The notes: generated by a model from the sequence alone, not told the origin. Positions 34,591 through 46,543 are shown, counted from the stretch's first letter. The stretch: 56,136 nucleotides of DNA from Cudoniella acicularis (GCA_013054445.1 JAAMPI010000175.1:1-56136), one strand, 5' to 3'. Numbers and translations: made by a program.

Positions 34591-35162
34591 ATGGATGCAA
34601 AGCTTGCCGCTGGGAAAGAGCAGATATTGGGGACTTGGAAGTTGACATCTTTCGACCTTGTCACCGACGAAGCCCATGGCTCCAAGCAAGTCGGTCAACC
34701 TCTTGGGCCTACACCACTTGGGAGGATCACGTTCAACTCGGACGGGTTCATGAGTTGTCTCCTCACGCATCCGGATAATACAAAACCACTCGGAGGTCCC
34801 TGGCAACTGGCTTCAGACGAGGATATCTCGTTCGTTGCAAGAACTATGGCAGCCTATTGCGGACCATACAAGGTCTTCTCCGAAGAGGGGGAAATTCGAT
34901 TATCGACTGATGTGGAAATCGCGCTGGATCCAAGCTGGATTGGATCACCTCAGGTGCGACGGGTCACCTTGCGAAAAGAGGCCGGGAAAGGAATCCTTGT
35001 GTTGAGACCAGTGCAGCCATTCCAGCTTGCTGTAAGTTTGATCAATCACGTGAAAAGAAACTGGATCAAAGACTGATTGGCATTATTCAGGATGGAACAA
35101 AACTTTACGGTGTTCTTGGCTGGGAGAAATTGGAGCGCGTTGGCCAGAACGCGAAGTTGTGA
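34591..35162 (+). CDS. lipocalin-like domain protein
   Basis: Exons 34591-35031 and 35091-35162 (59-bp intron, GTAAGT...TTCAG) encode 170 residues. The sequence follows the lipocalin-like pattern seen in small fungal proteins: GTWKLTSFDL near the N-terminus, LGRITFNSDGFMSCLLTHPD, ARTMAAYCGPYKV, VEIALDPSWIGSPQVRRV and a C-terminal GTKLYGVLGWEKL. This beta-barrel fold usually binds or isomerises small hydrophobic molecules, and such proteins are frequent in fungal metabolite clusters. There is no signal peptide. I chose ATG 34591 (CATCATGGA); nine more codons upstream are open but lack an ATG. The gene faces the NmrA-like gene and is 358 bp from the regulator gene. Confidence 0.82.
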
Positions 35163-35520
35163 GGCGGTATGGTGCTGCGAGCTAGGTTCGCTCAAGCTAG
35201 CAGGAGGCTGAGTGCGTAGATGAAACTTAAATGAAATCGTTGGTTCATGGCTGGTTCATATCGTAAATTTGACTTGATGGTGGAAGATTGAAAATAGAGT
35301 TGAACTTGCGATAAAAATTGCCTCGGTTGTGCGTCACGGACCCGGTACAACGTCTGCCCGACCTTCATCAATCCTGATGTCCGAAGCCCATTTCTATATT
35401 TTAGCAATAACCTCGTGCGATGGAGAGATCATTCCTACAGCCTTAAAACCAAAAGACTACAGTCCTGCTTTGACCCTTGAATCTGATCTATGTCTCCTCG
35501 CCCGCCAATCTTCCGCCCCC

Positions 35521-37542
35521 ATGCCGCCCACTGACCGAGCAACGAAGGATCGAGCACGTTTGGTTTGCACGCGATGCCATGATCGCAAAGTAAGCTCCAG
35601 TCGATGTATGAGATCTATCACGATAGGAATCTTGCTAAGTATTGTCCTTCACGTTAGGTCAAATGTGACCTTCAAGAACAGCCGTCTGGGCGATGCCGCA
35701 ACTGCCAGCGTGACCAGTTAGAATGTCGGTGAGACTTGAGCCTTTCAGATTCAATATCGAGTCTAAACTGATCTGTTGCTAGGCGACGAGTTGGAACGCG
35801 GAAGAAAGTGCCCCAGCAAGATAGTCCAGTCGCAAGCAGTCCATCCGTGGGTCCACAAAGGCGCCCAGGGTCGAGGGTGCATCCTCCACCACAGCGACAG
35901 GAGGCGTCTGTCCCAGCCGACTATCCGACCCCTGTTCAGACTTCTGAACCTAGCCAACAGTCTGGATTCATTGGGGATTTGTCCCTGCTGTCGTGTCCAT
36001 CAGATCCCGAGCTTGCTGTCGTATCACGTGTGAAGCCATTGCCAGAGGATATCACAGACGGCATACTTCGCCTCAGCAAAGCCAACTCGACACCACCAAG
36101 TTTATTGGCAAAAGCATTGATTGATATATACTTCCAAGAACTCCACTGGATTGTTCCGGTTGTAAGTCGTCAAGAACTCTCAGGCTTGAATCCATCATTG
36201 CTCCTTCTTCAATCAGTATATTTTGCTGGTGGTCTCATGCGAAGATCTAAAATCTGGCCCCAAAGCTCATCCCCAGAAGAGATCTACAAGAAAATCAAAA
36301 CTCTGTTGTTTCTAGACCATGAAAAGGATAAGGCCTTGGTCCTCAAGGCCCTCTGCCTTTTGAGCATCTGGAGCCCGAATGGTCCTCAGGTGATCACTCT
36401 GGACTGTCCTTGGCATTGGACTGGCATGGCATTACGTCTTGCTCTCCAGCTTGGAATGCATCGAGAAGTCACTTATTCCAATAGGAGCTCAGAAACGAGT
36501 TTCAGCCGACAGCTTTGGTGGTTTTTATTTGTGAGTTTCTCCTGCCACTTGATCCAACATGCATCCTAACAAACGCTAGTATAATGAGACGCTGCAAGCA
36601 ACATGCTATGGCCGCCCAGCAATGATCAGGAGACAAGACTGTGGCGTCGAGCTGCCGACCTTGAATGATGTTGCTACGCCCACTCTCCAAGCACGAGCTT
36701 CCATTCAGTTACCACGACTCTTGGTCAACTTAAGTAGCATCGAGACTCTCAATACTCAAAGGGTTCCAATATCGTCTAATCAACTCAACCCCATCATTCT
36801 TTCCCTTCGGTGCTGGATCGACGGATTAGAAAATGACCTTAGGCTCTATGATGAAGGAGGAGAGAGGCTTCCTTATAATCGCGTCACCTCCGAGATCTAC
36901 TTATTCTATTTTGTATGTATTATACTACTGTATCTCCTTCCTGGACCTCACCGGCACTCGCCACTTCTCTGTTCCGCCTCTATTGTCGCATCTTCTTGCA
37001 TTGCCCAACTTTATGAGGAGCTTCTTCATCACGAAGACGTTACCTATCTCCTTCCCATTCATGGATGGGTAAACTTGGTTGCAGCTGTCCCTCAGATTTA
37101 CTGCATTGCAAAGTTCCCGGATCTCAAGCCGATTTGCGATGAGGAGCTAGATATTACTACGGCAGTTCTAACAGAGCTTTATAACAAATACCCATCAGCC
37201 GGTCCCGTCATGCGGAAGATTTCCAGGTTTCGTCAGAGCGGAATTGCATTCTCAGGACTCGGCACTACCGTTGGAGTCACAGGCATGGCAAAGGATAGTC
37301 GTAATAAAGACGGACTATTCTCGGATGTGGGCGGACTTTTTCCATTTCCAGATACCATCAGTTCGAAGATAGATCTGCTCCGACCACGTGCCGACGAGGG
37401 GCAGAACATGGTGGATCCGAATTTTATGCCGTTCAATGTTGATGAAATGACTTGGACTTTCGACTGGTTGGATTCTACCACGAACAGTCTAGAAGGCAAT
37501 GGATTATGGGATGATTGGAATCCCACAGGCAATCTATTCTAA
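35521..37542 (+). CDS. Zn2Cys6 transcription factor, probable cluster regulator
   Basis: Exons 35521-35589, 35658-35728, 35783-36530 and 36580-37542 encode 616 residues. The zinc cluster is Cys16-x2-Cys19-x6-Cys26-x9-Cys36-x2-Cys39-x6-Cys46, split by intron 1, followed by a basic linker (RRRVGTRKKVP). The fungal-specific transcription factor middle homology region runs from about IDIYFQELHWIVPVVSRQEL through LALQLGMHREV and RQLWWFLFYNETLQATCYGRPAMI, the last spanning intron 3. All three introns (68, 54 and 49 bp) have consensus ends and restore the frame. It is a different subfamily from the two regulators at 20.8 and 28.0 kb. Lying between the lipocalin-like and monooxygenase genes, it is the natural candidate to control this group. 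Start chosen at 35521, five residues short of any other context; the frame is open further upstream but has no closer ATG. Confidence 0.87.
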
Positions 37543-37704
37543 AGATCAAGTATGTTCCGAGGCTGTTCTTGTCCAGTAATCAAATTCATTGACCTCGGTC
37601 ACCAATCTCTGATTAAAGCCGATCGCGCATTTGATGCCGTTAAGAGCAAACTCTCTCATCACTGAGATCTCCTCTATTTCAGGGCCAAGTCCCTTTGTGG
37701 CTCA

Positions 37705-37822
37705 TCGGCAATCCTTTTGCTGCAACTCGGCACTCTGCCAAAAGTTGCCGAGAGGGCAAATCAACTTGTGCCGAAGGCAAACCCGGGGTTCGGCTGTCCC
37801 CCGCAATCCACACGACTGCCGA
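37705..37822. promoter_or_regulatory. cluster of five TCGGCA/TGCCGA hexamers
   Basis: Five copies of TCGGCA or its complement TGCCGA occur in 118 bp (starting 37705, 37727, 37746, 37769, 37817), 150-265 bp upstream of the monooxygenase ATG. A given hexamer on both strands is expected about once per 2 kb in random equal-base sequence. Related copies lie in the NmrA/lipocalin promoter. A role as binding sites for the neighbouring Zn2Cys6 regulator is my inference. Confidence 0.4.
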
Positions 37823-37969
37823 GTTCAGCCCCAGATCCTGTGCAACACTTACCACAAATGCGGGCTATGTTAGTTATATCTAACCATCGAGTAGACGCCC
37901 AAGATGCTGTGTTAGCCGCAGCATCCTCTTCAAACATTATTAACACTTAGAAATCCCCATCCGGCAGCC

Positions 37970-39905
37970 ATGGCAGGGAATCCACAACAGCGCCCCACGC
38001 CTGCCAAAGAAGATGGAGGTGACATCTTGGAGAAGCCTCTTGGGACGACGCGACGACTCCGAATTGTCACCATCGGTGCAGGTGCTAGTGGAATCAACAT
38101 GGTCCAAACCCTACGCAAGAACCTGACCAATTACGAACATGTCGTGTACGAGAAGAACTCAAAGATTGGGGGCACGTGGTACGAAAATCGGTACCCGGGG
38201 TGTACGTGTGATATCCCAGCGCACAACTACCAATTCTCCTGGAAGCCAAACCCTGCATGGAGCTCTTTCTTAGCACCAGCTCCGGAGATTGAGGACTATC
38301 TTTGTCGTGTCTGTGAAGAAGAGGGACTGGGGAAATGGATCAAGACGTTGCACCGGGTGGTTGAAGCAAGGTGGATTGAAAAAAATGGTGTTTGGAAGCT
38401 GAAGGTGGAGAATTTGAAGTCTGGTCAGACTTTCGAAGATTTCTGTCACTTCCTCCTCGACGCTTCTGGAGTTTTGAAGTAAGGTGTATCCTTGATTTCA
38501 CTATATTGTATGTCTAACGGAACACAGTAACTGGAAATGGCCTGATATTCCTGGTCTTCATAGCTTCAGAGGTAAACTTGTCCACAGCGCAGATTGGCCT
38601 GACAAGTTGAAGTACGGAGGGAAAAAGGTGGCCGTCATTGGTAATGGTTCGACCGGAGTCCAGCTTGTTCCAGCTTTACAGCCTGGTAAGCTCTAACAAC
38701 CACGTCTCCCATTTCGTGCCAGTACTCACAGCTACGTAGAAGTGAAAGAGTTGGTGCATTTCGTTCGATCACCAACTTGGATCGTCCCACCACAGCGAGA
38801 CACAATTGGCAGCGGCAATGGCAAAGCAACCAAAATCCTCGAGGAGGTAGAAATGGACGGCGACAAGTTCACTGCCCGGCAGATCGAGAAGTTCAAGGGC
38901 TCTCCAGAGTACTACCTCGAGTTCGTGAAAGCAGTAGAAGAGGAAGTGAATTCGAAATTTCCCCTTGTGAGTTTGCTGCTTGGCCGTTGGCATGATTAGT
39001 AACTGAGTCGACAACAGCTCATCAAAGACGGCGAGCTGCAGGCGAGGACATTCCAAGCCCTTTCCATGTATATGAGAGCTTCTCTAGGTGGCGATGAACG
39101 ACTGTCAGAAGCCTTAATACCCAAGTTTCCGGTGGGCTGTAGAAGGCTCACTCCAGGAGTAGGCTACCTGCCAGCACTAACAGCAGAGAATGTGCGTGTA
39201 GTGACAGACAAGATTATCAGAGTGGTGCCAAAGGGGATCGAGATCAGCAATGGGGAGGTGATCGAGATCGATATCCTGGTTTGCGCAACTGGGTTTGATG
39301 TGTCTTTTTGCCCCAGATTTCCAATTATCGGTAAAAAGAGCAATCTCCAGGATCTGTGGACTGAGAACCTGCCGAGAGCATACATGTCGTGCGCTGTGCC
39401 GGACTTCCCTAATTTCTTTAGTAAGTTAAGTTCCAGACACTACCACTTAGGGGTCAGTTCTAATCTCTACTCCTTCCTAGTGTTCATCGGTCCCAACGCC
39501 CCTGTCGGCCACGGCAGTATCCTCACCATCACCGAGCACATGTCCCGCTACCTCCTCATTATCCTCCAAAAGTGCCAAACCGAAGGTATCACCTCCATCT
39601 CGCCCACTTCAGCTGCTCTTTCTGCCTTCAACTCCCATGTTGAAGCATTCATGCCGCGAACCGTGTGGGCAGGCAACTGCCGCTCATGGTTCAAGATTGG
39701 CAAAGAGACAGGCCCTGTGACGGCTTTGCACCCAGGGAGTAGATTGCATTGGTTCCACATGCTAGAGAAGTTCCGTGGTGAGGACTTTGAGTATACGTAT
39801 GAGAAGGGGCAGAGATTTGGGTACTTAGGGAATGGGTTCAGTACAAAGGAATTGGGGGAGGGAGACAAGAGTTGGTATCTTGGCAAGTTGAATGCGAAAC
39901 TTTAG
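37970..39905 (+). CDS. flavin-containing Baeyer-Villiger-type monooxygenase
   Basis: Five exons (37970-38478, 38528-38685, 38740-38966, 39018-39420, 39481-39905) encode 573 residues; the four introns are 49-60 bp. Such enzymes use FAD, NADPH and O2 to insert an oxygen next to a ketone, giving an ester or lactone. The FAD-binding motif GAGASG is at 36-41 with a downstream GGTWYENRYPGCTCDIP segment. The Baeyer-Villiger fingerprint FxGxxxHxxxWP is present as FRGKLVHSADWP (183-194), followed at once by the NADPH-binding GNGSTG (208-213). The later DILVCATGFD motif is also typical. No signal peptide or membrane segment is seen. It is the main catalytic gene of this small cluster, so the likely role is tailoring or breaking down a ketone-bearing metabolite. 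Substrate cannot be deduced. Confidence 0.9.
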
Positions 39906-41480
39906 TTCGAATTCAGCTGAAGACCAGATTCTGCATAGAGATGTGCTAGAGCAGAGATCCGGCAGCTGTTCCTCGAAACGTTAATAAACATCAGGCGAAA
40001 GGTAAAATCGACGGTCTATAGTAGGCATAAAATCGTTGAAGTGTTTTCCTATATGAAGCGCTTGGAGCCAATTATTTTAGAGTTTACCTACTTTGTAGAA
40101 GTCGTGCAATATTGTTCAAAGGGGCTCTTGTTCGGCCCGAGTACGCGAGATTGGTTGTGGCTGTGGCTGGCCCCTATTGAGCGAGGCTGGGTGGAAGACA
40201 TTCCAGTCCCGCTTTGAACCCTTCTTTTTTCTAGCCCCTATATAACCCTCGTTAAAGCAACCGTTTTCGACTGGTAGCTAGTCCTTAGTGTGTGTGTCCT
40301 CATGACACCTATTAGCACCTAAGTTCAAATATCGGATGAGGTATTACGGGACGCCGTTGCCTCAATTCCAGAGAGTTCGACCGGAAGATCACAGATTTAA
40401 AAGTCCTGTAGTTTCCCAGGCAAAACCTCACTAAGCGCCTATCACTTGTCGCTCTGATTAGCATCAGGCGCAGGAGACCTCTCACTGTGGGCATAAAGAT
40501 GTAGAAGACACTCTCCGTGAAGTACTTCGACCTTTTTGAGTTTGTTGGTGAAGGTCGCATACTTTTGGGCTCGTTTATTAAGGGGCGAAGCCTGCTGACG
40601 ACCCCAATGGCTTAGTGGTATCTTGCCAGCCACCCCTTTTTCCAGGCTCGCTTCGCAAGAACTGATTTTACTCAAATCTTCTACTTATTCTTCTCTTATG
40701 ACCTTAAGAAGAGAAGGCTTAAAATCAGGCAGTAGATAAAGTCGCCTTAATTCTGAGTCTCGAGGTTGAGATGCCGCTAATAGGGGCGATTAGCTAATCT
40801 TTCGCCCTAAAACTCGTACCCTCACCCCACACGTTCCTCTTCCTTTTTCAACTTCTTCCTGTCATCTTCCCTTGTGCTCCTTTCCGCAGCTTGCCCTTCA
40901 TGCAACGATAAAACAAGAATGGCGGAGTTATAGGCTGAGATGAGGCTGTTAAATGTGTTTACTGGGAAGCTCGAAGAGTACTTCAGCTTAGCGATACCGA
41001 AATACGCTATTCTGTCCCATATATGGGGTCGGGACGAGATCACGTTCTCAGACATTCAGAATATCAGAGATGGAGCTCATGCTAGAGTGAGGGTCCACCT
41101 CGAGAGGACCCTCTTCTAGGCGCTTCAATCGCAGAACCTGCGCCACCCAAAGACACGTCCCAGAATGAAGGCGAGGGTGAGGGCGTACGAGCGCAGGAAG
41201 CACAAGTTCAGACCCCAGAACCTACATCTCCGCCCATTCGGAATACGGCACAAAACCTTCCAATGGAACTATTAGGCATGTTTATTTCCCTCCTTAATGT
41301 ATTCACTTGTTAATCAGCTTGATACATAGCTTCTAAGCACCGCAGAGTTAAACTACTATATTCTAACAAGGCAGCTGAGCTGGAGCATTTGCAGAAGGAG
41401 CTCGCAAAGCACTTATGGGGCAAAAATCATCTTAATAAGCTACGACACGCCGATCCAGGACCGATCCTTGCCATCGGGGA
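39906..41480. other. spacer entering a transposon-rich region
   Basis: No intact gene. Two minus-strand open stretches (40442-40675, with the protein-like SHWGRQQASPLNKRAQKYAT; and 40822-41055, ending DRKKLKKEEERVG) may be gene or transposon remnants. Short GCCCCTATT matches in opposite orientation near 40169 and 40780 hint at a further small inverted-repeat element, too weak to call. Confidence 0.35.
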
Positions 41481-41645
41481 CGATATAGACTATAAGACTA
41501 TTAACTTGCTAGAATTAGTAACCTTACTTTAGAAGGAAGTGTTTTCGATGTTCGGTACCCCTTCTAGTATCGTTTCGGACCGTAGCACGGTCTTTACTAG
41601 CCGCTTTTAGTTAGCTCTATGTTTTTACCTCTCTTATGTGACAGA
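41481..41645 (+). mobile_element. Ty3/gypsy retrotransposon integrase fragment
   Basis: In one frame the sequence reads TINLLELVTLL-stop-KEVFSMFGTPSSIVSDRSTVF then TSRF-stop-LALC. The GTPSSIVSDRSTVFTSRF(W) string is the conserved core of the integrase catalytic domain of Ty3/gypsy elements. The stop after TSRF is TAG where Trp (TGG) is expected, consistent with RIP. Only this piece is readable; no matching reverse transcriptase or clear LTRs were found around it, and N bases follow at 41701-41851. Confidence 0.7.
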
Positions 41646-42829
41646 TCTGGTGCGAGTCACATGTTCGGAGGTTCCGAGCTAGTCTGTTCTGGGACTAGTC
41701 NAGGAGCTGCGCTCCCTTAAGACNNCNGTCCTTCCTGTATCTAGCTTCTTCTCTTCTTCGTCGATAATTCTAAGAAACAGAGAGTACTACTTGATTTGCA
41801 CTGCTTGCGTACGCTGTGACATNNNNNAAGTAATAACTTNTNATAGTATANTAGGACCCCTCGCCCGTAGTACCCCCTATCAAGCTCTCTTTTCTTCTCA
41901 AACACATAGAACGATTAGATATGGATTATTAAGCTATATTATAATACTAAAAGGTTATTCTTAGTGTTATGGCGGCCAGCGCGCACGATGTTATACACTA
42001 TTGCCCTAGAGGCTGATACCTCCTCTAATCAAGCGAGTAAGGATCCTAGTCACTACGTCGTGGTAATAGTAACCTCGGTAAAATTCTATCGCAAGAAAAT
42101 CTTTAGTTGCCGGGCGTGTGGCTACGACTTGTAGCTACGCGCCTTGCCGAAAATTCCCCGTTTCCCGATATCCTCCGATCAGAAATAGTAAAAGTGGCCC
42201 CGTACGTAGCTAACAAATGCTTCTAAAGCGACGCACTTTCGGCTTTTCAACTTCCGGCTTTCACTTCCGCTGTTTCTTTTCTCCTAAATTGTTTTACGCT
42301 CTACCTTAAACTAAGTTAACTCGACTTTCCGCTATAGCCTCCTCCTCTTATAAGATCGCTTACGAATTCGAAGATGACCTTATCAAGAGTCCGTAAGGGT
42401 CGAGAGACTGCCGAGTGGAGCCAGGTATCAGCACGTAAGGCGACGATGACTATATAAGGACAGTATTAGTAGTAGCTTAGATGATAACGGCGTGGCACGA
42501 TAGTGATAGCAATAAGAGGCAACACACAAGATATAGAACAAAGAGCACAACGATGGCGAGAGTAACAGCGGGTAGAGGTTAGTATAACCGATCTATGTTT
42601 GTTAAAACCTAACGAAGATTAATATTAACTCTAGTATAAGATATAGTAACAAGTCTCGAAGCTAGCCCGAGCTTGCCTTTACCGAAGATCAGTCTATCGA
42701 CTCTATTAAAATATCGTACGGCTATCCCCTCTCCGCTAATATATCTACGCCACTAGAGCTCTCTATAGTTCTAGTATAATCTATACTCGCGCTAGCTCAT
42801 TGTTCGGCTTAGACGGATCTTATATAGAG
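41646..42829. other. RIP-degraded repeat sequence with N gaps
   Basis: AT-rich, stop-filled sequence with ambiguous bases at 41701, 41724-41727, 41823-41851. No reading frame can be followed. Probably the remains of the gypsy element and other repeats. A TGTGACA at 41639-41645 resembles the 3' end of the LTR-like sequence at 50798. Confidence 0.45.
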
Positions 42830-44547
42830 CTCTTGCGTTTCCTACTACGTCTCGCCGTGTCTATAGTACCTTTATCTACCTCTAGCGTACTACTCTTACG
42901 CTTCCGACCGCGTCTCCCCGTGTCTACGATGCCTTCCTCTACCTTAGGTAGATCAGGCGGACTGCTTTTAGGCTTCCGACCACGTCTGCTCTTGCCCTTA
43001 GCTTCTTAAGCGGACTCTTTTTCGACGCGCTTCGCTCGTGCTTCTATAAGGTCCTTATAGCTTATCACCTTCCCTTCCCCTTTCCCCTTCGCTAGGACCT
43101 ATGACTAGGTCGATCGCCGAACCTTAGCTTCGTTATTAATTATAGCCAGGAATTAAATACGGTCCTCTTAGAGCTTTTCTAGAGTAGAGGATTTCTAGAA
43201 CGCTTTAGTACCTTTCTATAAGTGCCTTATAAGCTTCTATTTGCTCGTGTTATCAAGTATACGAGTATCTTAGATGATCAGGTTCTATAGTAATATAAAA
43301 GCCTCTACTAACACTAGCGTAACAGGCGTTTACGGTTCTACGTCTTACCGACAAGACCCTACCTTTACCTTATCGGCGCTAGGGATGGCTAGTTCAGCTA
43401 GGAGGGCGGGCATACTTCTAAGCACCCTATCTGGATTAAGCGGGAATAGACCACTAGTAGCGAAGCCGGCCTTAATATTCTTCGGCGTGAACGCTCTTTC
43501 CCTTACGGGGCTATATAGAGAAGTAAAGTGCTCCTTGCCGATCGTGTTTATACCTCCTTACTCGAGTCGATCAACCTGGTCACGATACGCTGCCTTGAGT
43601 AGTACAAACGCTACTATATCACAAGGCTAGAGCTTATAAGAGGTATGAGAAGGGAGACGATATAGGAGAATATTGTTCTCGAAACAGAACTCTAGGATTT
43701 CGAGGGTTTCGTGCGTTCTAAAGCTATCGTAGATCAAGACGCGTCGTCTCTTGTTAGCTCGTTCTTTGGTTTTAGGATCAAATATACGCTTGAGCCACTC
43801 GAAGCTGATTATAGAGTCGGTATAACTAGAGTCGGAGCACGCATACTACCACCTAGGGGTAGGAAACGTGGTCTAGTTGCTTCGATAGGTACTCGCCGGC
43901 TAGATGATTATTAGGTTTAAATACCTACTATCGCCACTAATATATTCGATCGTAGTCACGGTTATGCGCTTGACTCGCGCACTTCTATAGTCACGTCTGT
44001 CATGCTTACTTACCAGGACTTTGACAGAGCCTGGTATGGACAGTATTACGCCAGTCTCGTCTATGTTATACACATTCTCGGCCAGGACAGCCGGATCTTA
44101 TAATATATCTTTTATTACCTTAAACTAGTATATTATTTTCCTATAAATATTTTTCTCGTGACGGTTCTAGTCTAAGGCCTTGACTCTTCGTACTAGTAGT
44201 ATTGGATAGCGTTTTTCTAGAGCCTTTGCCCAGTTATGACCAGGAGGTTTGAGAGGCCTTTCGGTAGTCGGTCGATGGCGGGTGACACTATAGGCTAGTG
44301 AAGGGATAAACTTCATTTGAATCGGATATCTAAGGTCGGACATTTTAAGGAGATACTTAACGATAACCTCTTCTTCATACGGTTTGAGGTACTGTTGGCC
44401 TTAGGCCTTCTCTTCCCTCGAGGGTCGTCCGCGAGCACGATGATAGAGTGTGGAGCGAGGGACATTGCGATGATCTGCAAGGGCGCGATATGATTCAGGC
44501 ACGCCAGGAGGCACGCCTTGCGCCAGTGCTTGAGTGGCTCTGTCCAT
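42830..44547 (-). mobile_element. RIP-mutated pogo/Fot1-class transposase
   Basis: On the minus strand a single frame can be followed with TAG/TAA interruptions from MDRATQALAQGVPPGVPESY (ATG 44547) through a CENP-B-like HTH region (RSTLYHRARGRPSREEKA), GHNWAKALEKRYPIL, the DDE-domain signature VYNIDETGVILSIPGSVKVL, and a C-terminal part SYKL-stop-PCDIVAFVLLKAAY, KEHFTSLYSPVRERAFTPKN, GLFPLNPDRVLRSMPALLAE. This order is that of Fot1/Pot2-like pogo transposases. The stops lie where Gln or Trp is expected. I could not identify the terminal inverted repeats, so element ends are approximate. It is non-functional. Confidence 0.85.
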
Positions 44548-45030
44548 ATTAGCCTGCCGGTGATGGTATTGTGAACGACCCAGATTGACAGGTGGCGGTT
44601 AAGCAGCACCGTACCACCGTGCACGTGCCTATGGAAGGTTCGAGAATCATTCTAACTTAATGGGTCGAAAATCTCAAGAGAGCTAGGATTGAGGAATCGT
44701 AGAATGAAAAGAAGCGACGTGTTTCATGCTGTAAGGGCTGTAAATTATTGAGCTAATATTTGAATCTTCCAAGCATGGTCAATAATCTCTCGGTCTGCCT
44801 TAACTTTTGGTTGGTATCCTCCATCACTCGCTTTAACTATTGATTATTCAGCATTACAGTAGCGACACTTGCTTCTTTTACTCAGCCTCAAGTGGCTTGT
44901 CCAGTGCAGCTGGAACGATCAAATTTGCCTCACTTAAGGCAGACTTCTCTGCCTACACAGCCTACGATTCATATTTCAACGCCGTGATTTCCATCTTCCA
45001 CAGTTTGACGGTTCTAATTAATATCTAAGG

Positions 45031-46543
45031 CATTCCAACGTCAAGCTGCGATCATATTTGGCACATATATTCTCTAATACTCGGTCTACGACTCACCTTT
45101 GCGTTCTCCGCTCCAGCCGTCCAGTATCCAACGATGAATCTTACGATATCTGTAGCGAGTGGCACGACAAACCACGGCAATCCTCATCTGTTATGCCCGC
45201 CCTCTGAGTGGTCGGACTATGTTCTGTTTTATCTGGGCAATTACTTCGCACATGCCGCAACGATCATATCCTTTCCAGGCCAAAGTCCCGTTGAAACTGT
45301 TGCCACAGTTGTTGCTGCGCTTATACTGCCAATGTCTGGCGCAGTGCGAGGCTTAACGGCTATTCTTATGCACGCTGCTCTAGAGAGAAAGAATCCACTG
45401 AAGCGTGCTGCTAAAGCTGGTGCATTGTGTATGGTTGTAAAAGTGGAAGATTTCAAGATGCAGCCAAGATGGCATGGCATTTCAACTCGGTTAGAACAAA
45501 CGTCAGACTCTCATGAAAGTAAGATGTTGTTAAGAAGATGAACACATCTGAATTGATCAATCTGCTAATAACTTAGCTTAGTAGACATCGAGCTTCAGCT
45601 CTCTTCGACGGTAACAGAAGAACCGAGTTGTATAATAGCTGGAAATCCAGAGCAGTAAGAGTTCTATTACAGTCTTCTTTACTTTATCTACTGCTGACGA
45701 TGGTCCAGACTGGCTGTAGAAATCCAAGCTACTACCCAATGGTGGCATGGTCATCTTGTCAAGATCCCACGCACCCGAACAGTACATGGATTGTGCTATC
45801 TACCCAAGGGATATAGCTTGGCACTCGTACCAGGAAATACACCTTTGAAATTTGATGTTCCAAAGGAAAACGCTTCTTCTACGGCTTTAGCCAAGAAGGG
45901 TGGCAAGGTTTGGAGCGAAACCTTATCGTATTCTTACAGCATCCCAAAGATAATTATAAGTCTTTTGCAATTTCTATATTCAATTACGACCTTATATCGG
46001 GCTCGCGGCAACCAAATCGAGGAATACGGTTATGCCGCTTTCGGCTTGACTGTTGCTCCCTACGCATTCATGTCATTTGTTAATATAATCGGCAACTTAC
46101 TAACACCAACATATGCGTCTATGTACCTTGTTGCTAATGACGGAATGGAAGATGCCAGACGTGATGGGGGCTCGTTCGACGGCGTTGTTGGATGCATAGA
46201 TACTCAAAAGATGCTGTCAAGTTCCGCCGATATGCGCAGCGAACCATGGTTTAGCAAGCTTTCAACTCTTTCTAAACTCATATGCCTAGTGCCTCTAGCT
46301 ATTGTCGGAGGGCTGTCGGGCTTTCATGCTGGGCGCAGCACAACAGCACAGAGAGGTTGGACGATGTCTTGGCTAGTATTTGGTATGGTCTACCGCCAGT
46401 GGAATGGAGTTATTGGTGGCCAATATGGGGACATAGGTACAATGAGCCTGGCTCTATTTATGGGTATTATACCAGCCATTAGGGGCTTCGTAGTAGTCGG
46501 TCAGATGTTAAAGAGCTACGGTAGTTGTATACGGATCAATTAG
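45031..46543 (+). pseudogene. multi-pass membrane protein gene, frame-disrupted
   Basis: Coding-like sequence lies in a gene-sized island within repeats. From about 45034 (after a CTAAG acceptor-like site) an open frame gives IWHIYSLILGLRLTFAFSAP and, from ATG 45134, MNLTISVASG with several hydrophobic stretches. A probable donor GTAAGA sits at 45519. A second protein-like segment (TELYNSWKSRAVRVLLQSSL, QDPTHPNSTW) ends in a different frame, and from about 45796 a third frame (GYSLALVPGNTPLKFDVPKE) runs to TAA 46543 with at least four hydrophobic helices. I found no introns that join these frames, so at least one indel is likely. Similar multi-pass proteins of unknown function are frequent in Leotiomycetes. 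Either a young pseudogene or sequence error; an upstream exon near 44776-45028 is possible. Confidence 0.45.

Noticed and set aside
40169..40790. Inverted GCCCCTATT matches that might bound a 620-bp element.
   Set aside because: The match is only about 13 bases with a gap, and no target duplication is visible.
41637..41822. A segment starting TGTGACA and ending near GTGACAT that could be a solo LTR.
   Set aside because: Ends are short and direct rather than TG...CA with a clear duplication, and several N bases prevent a decision.
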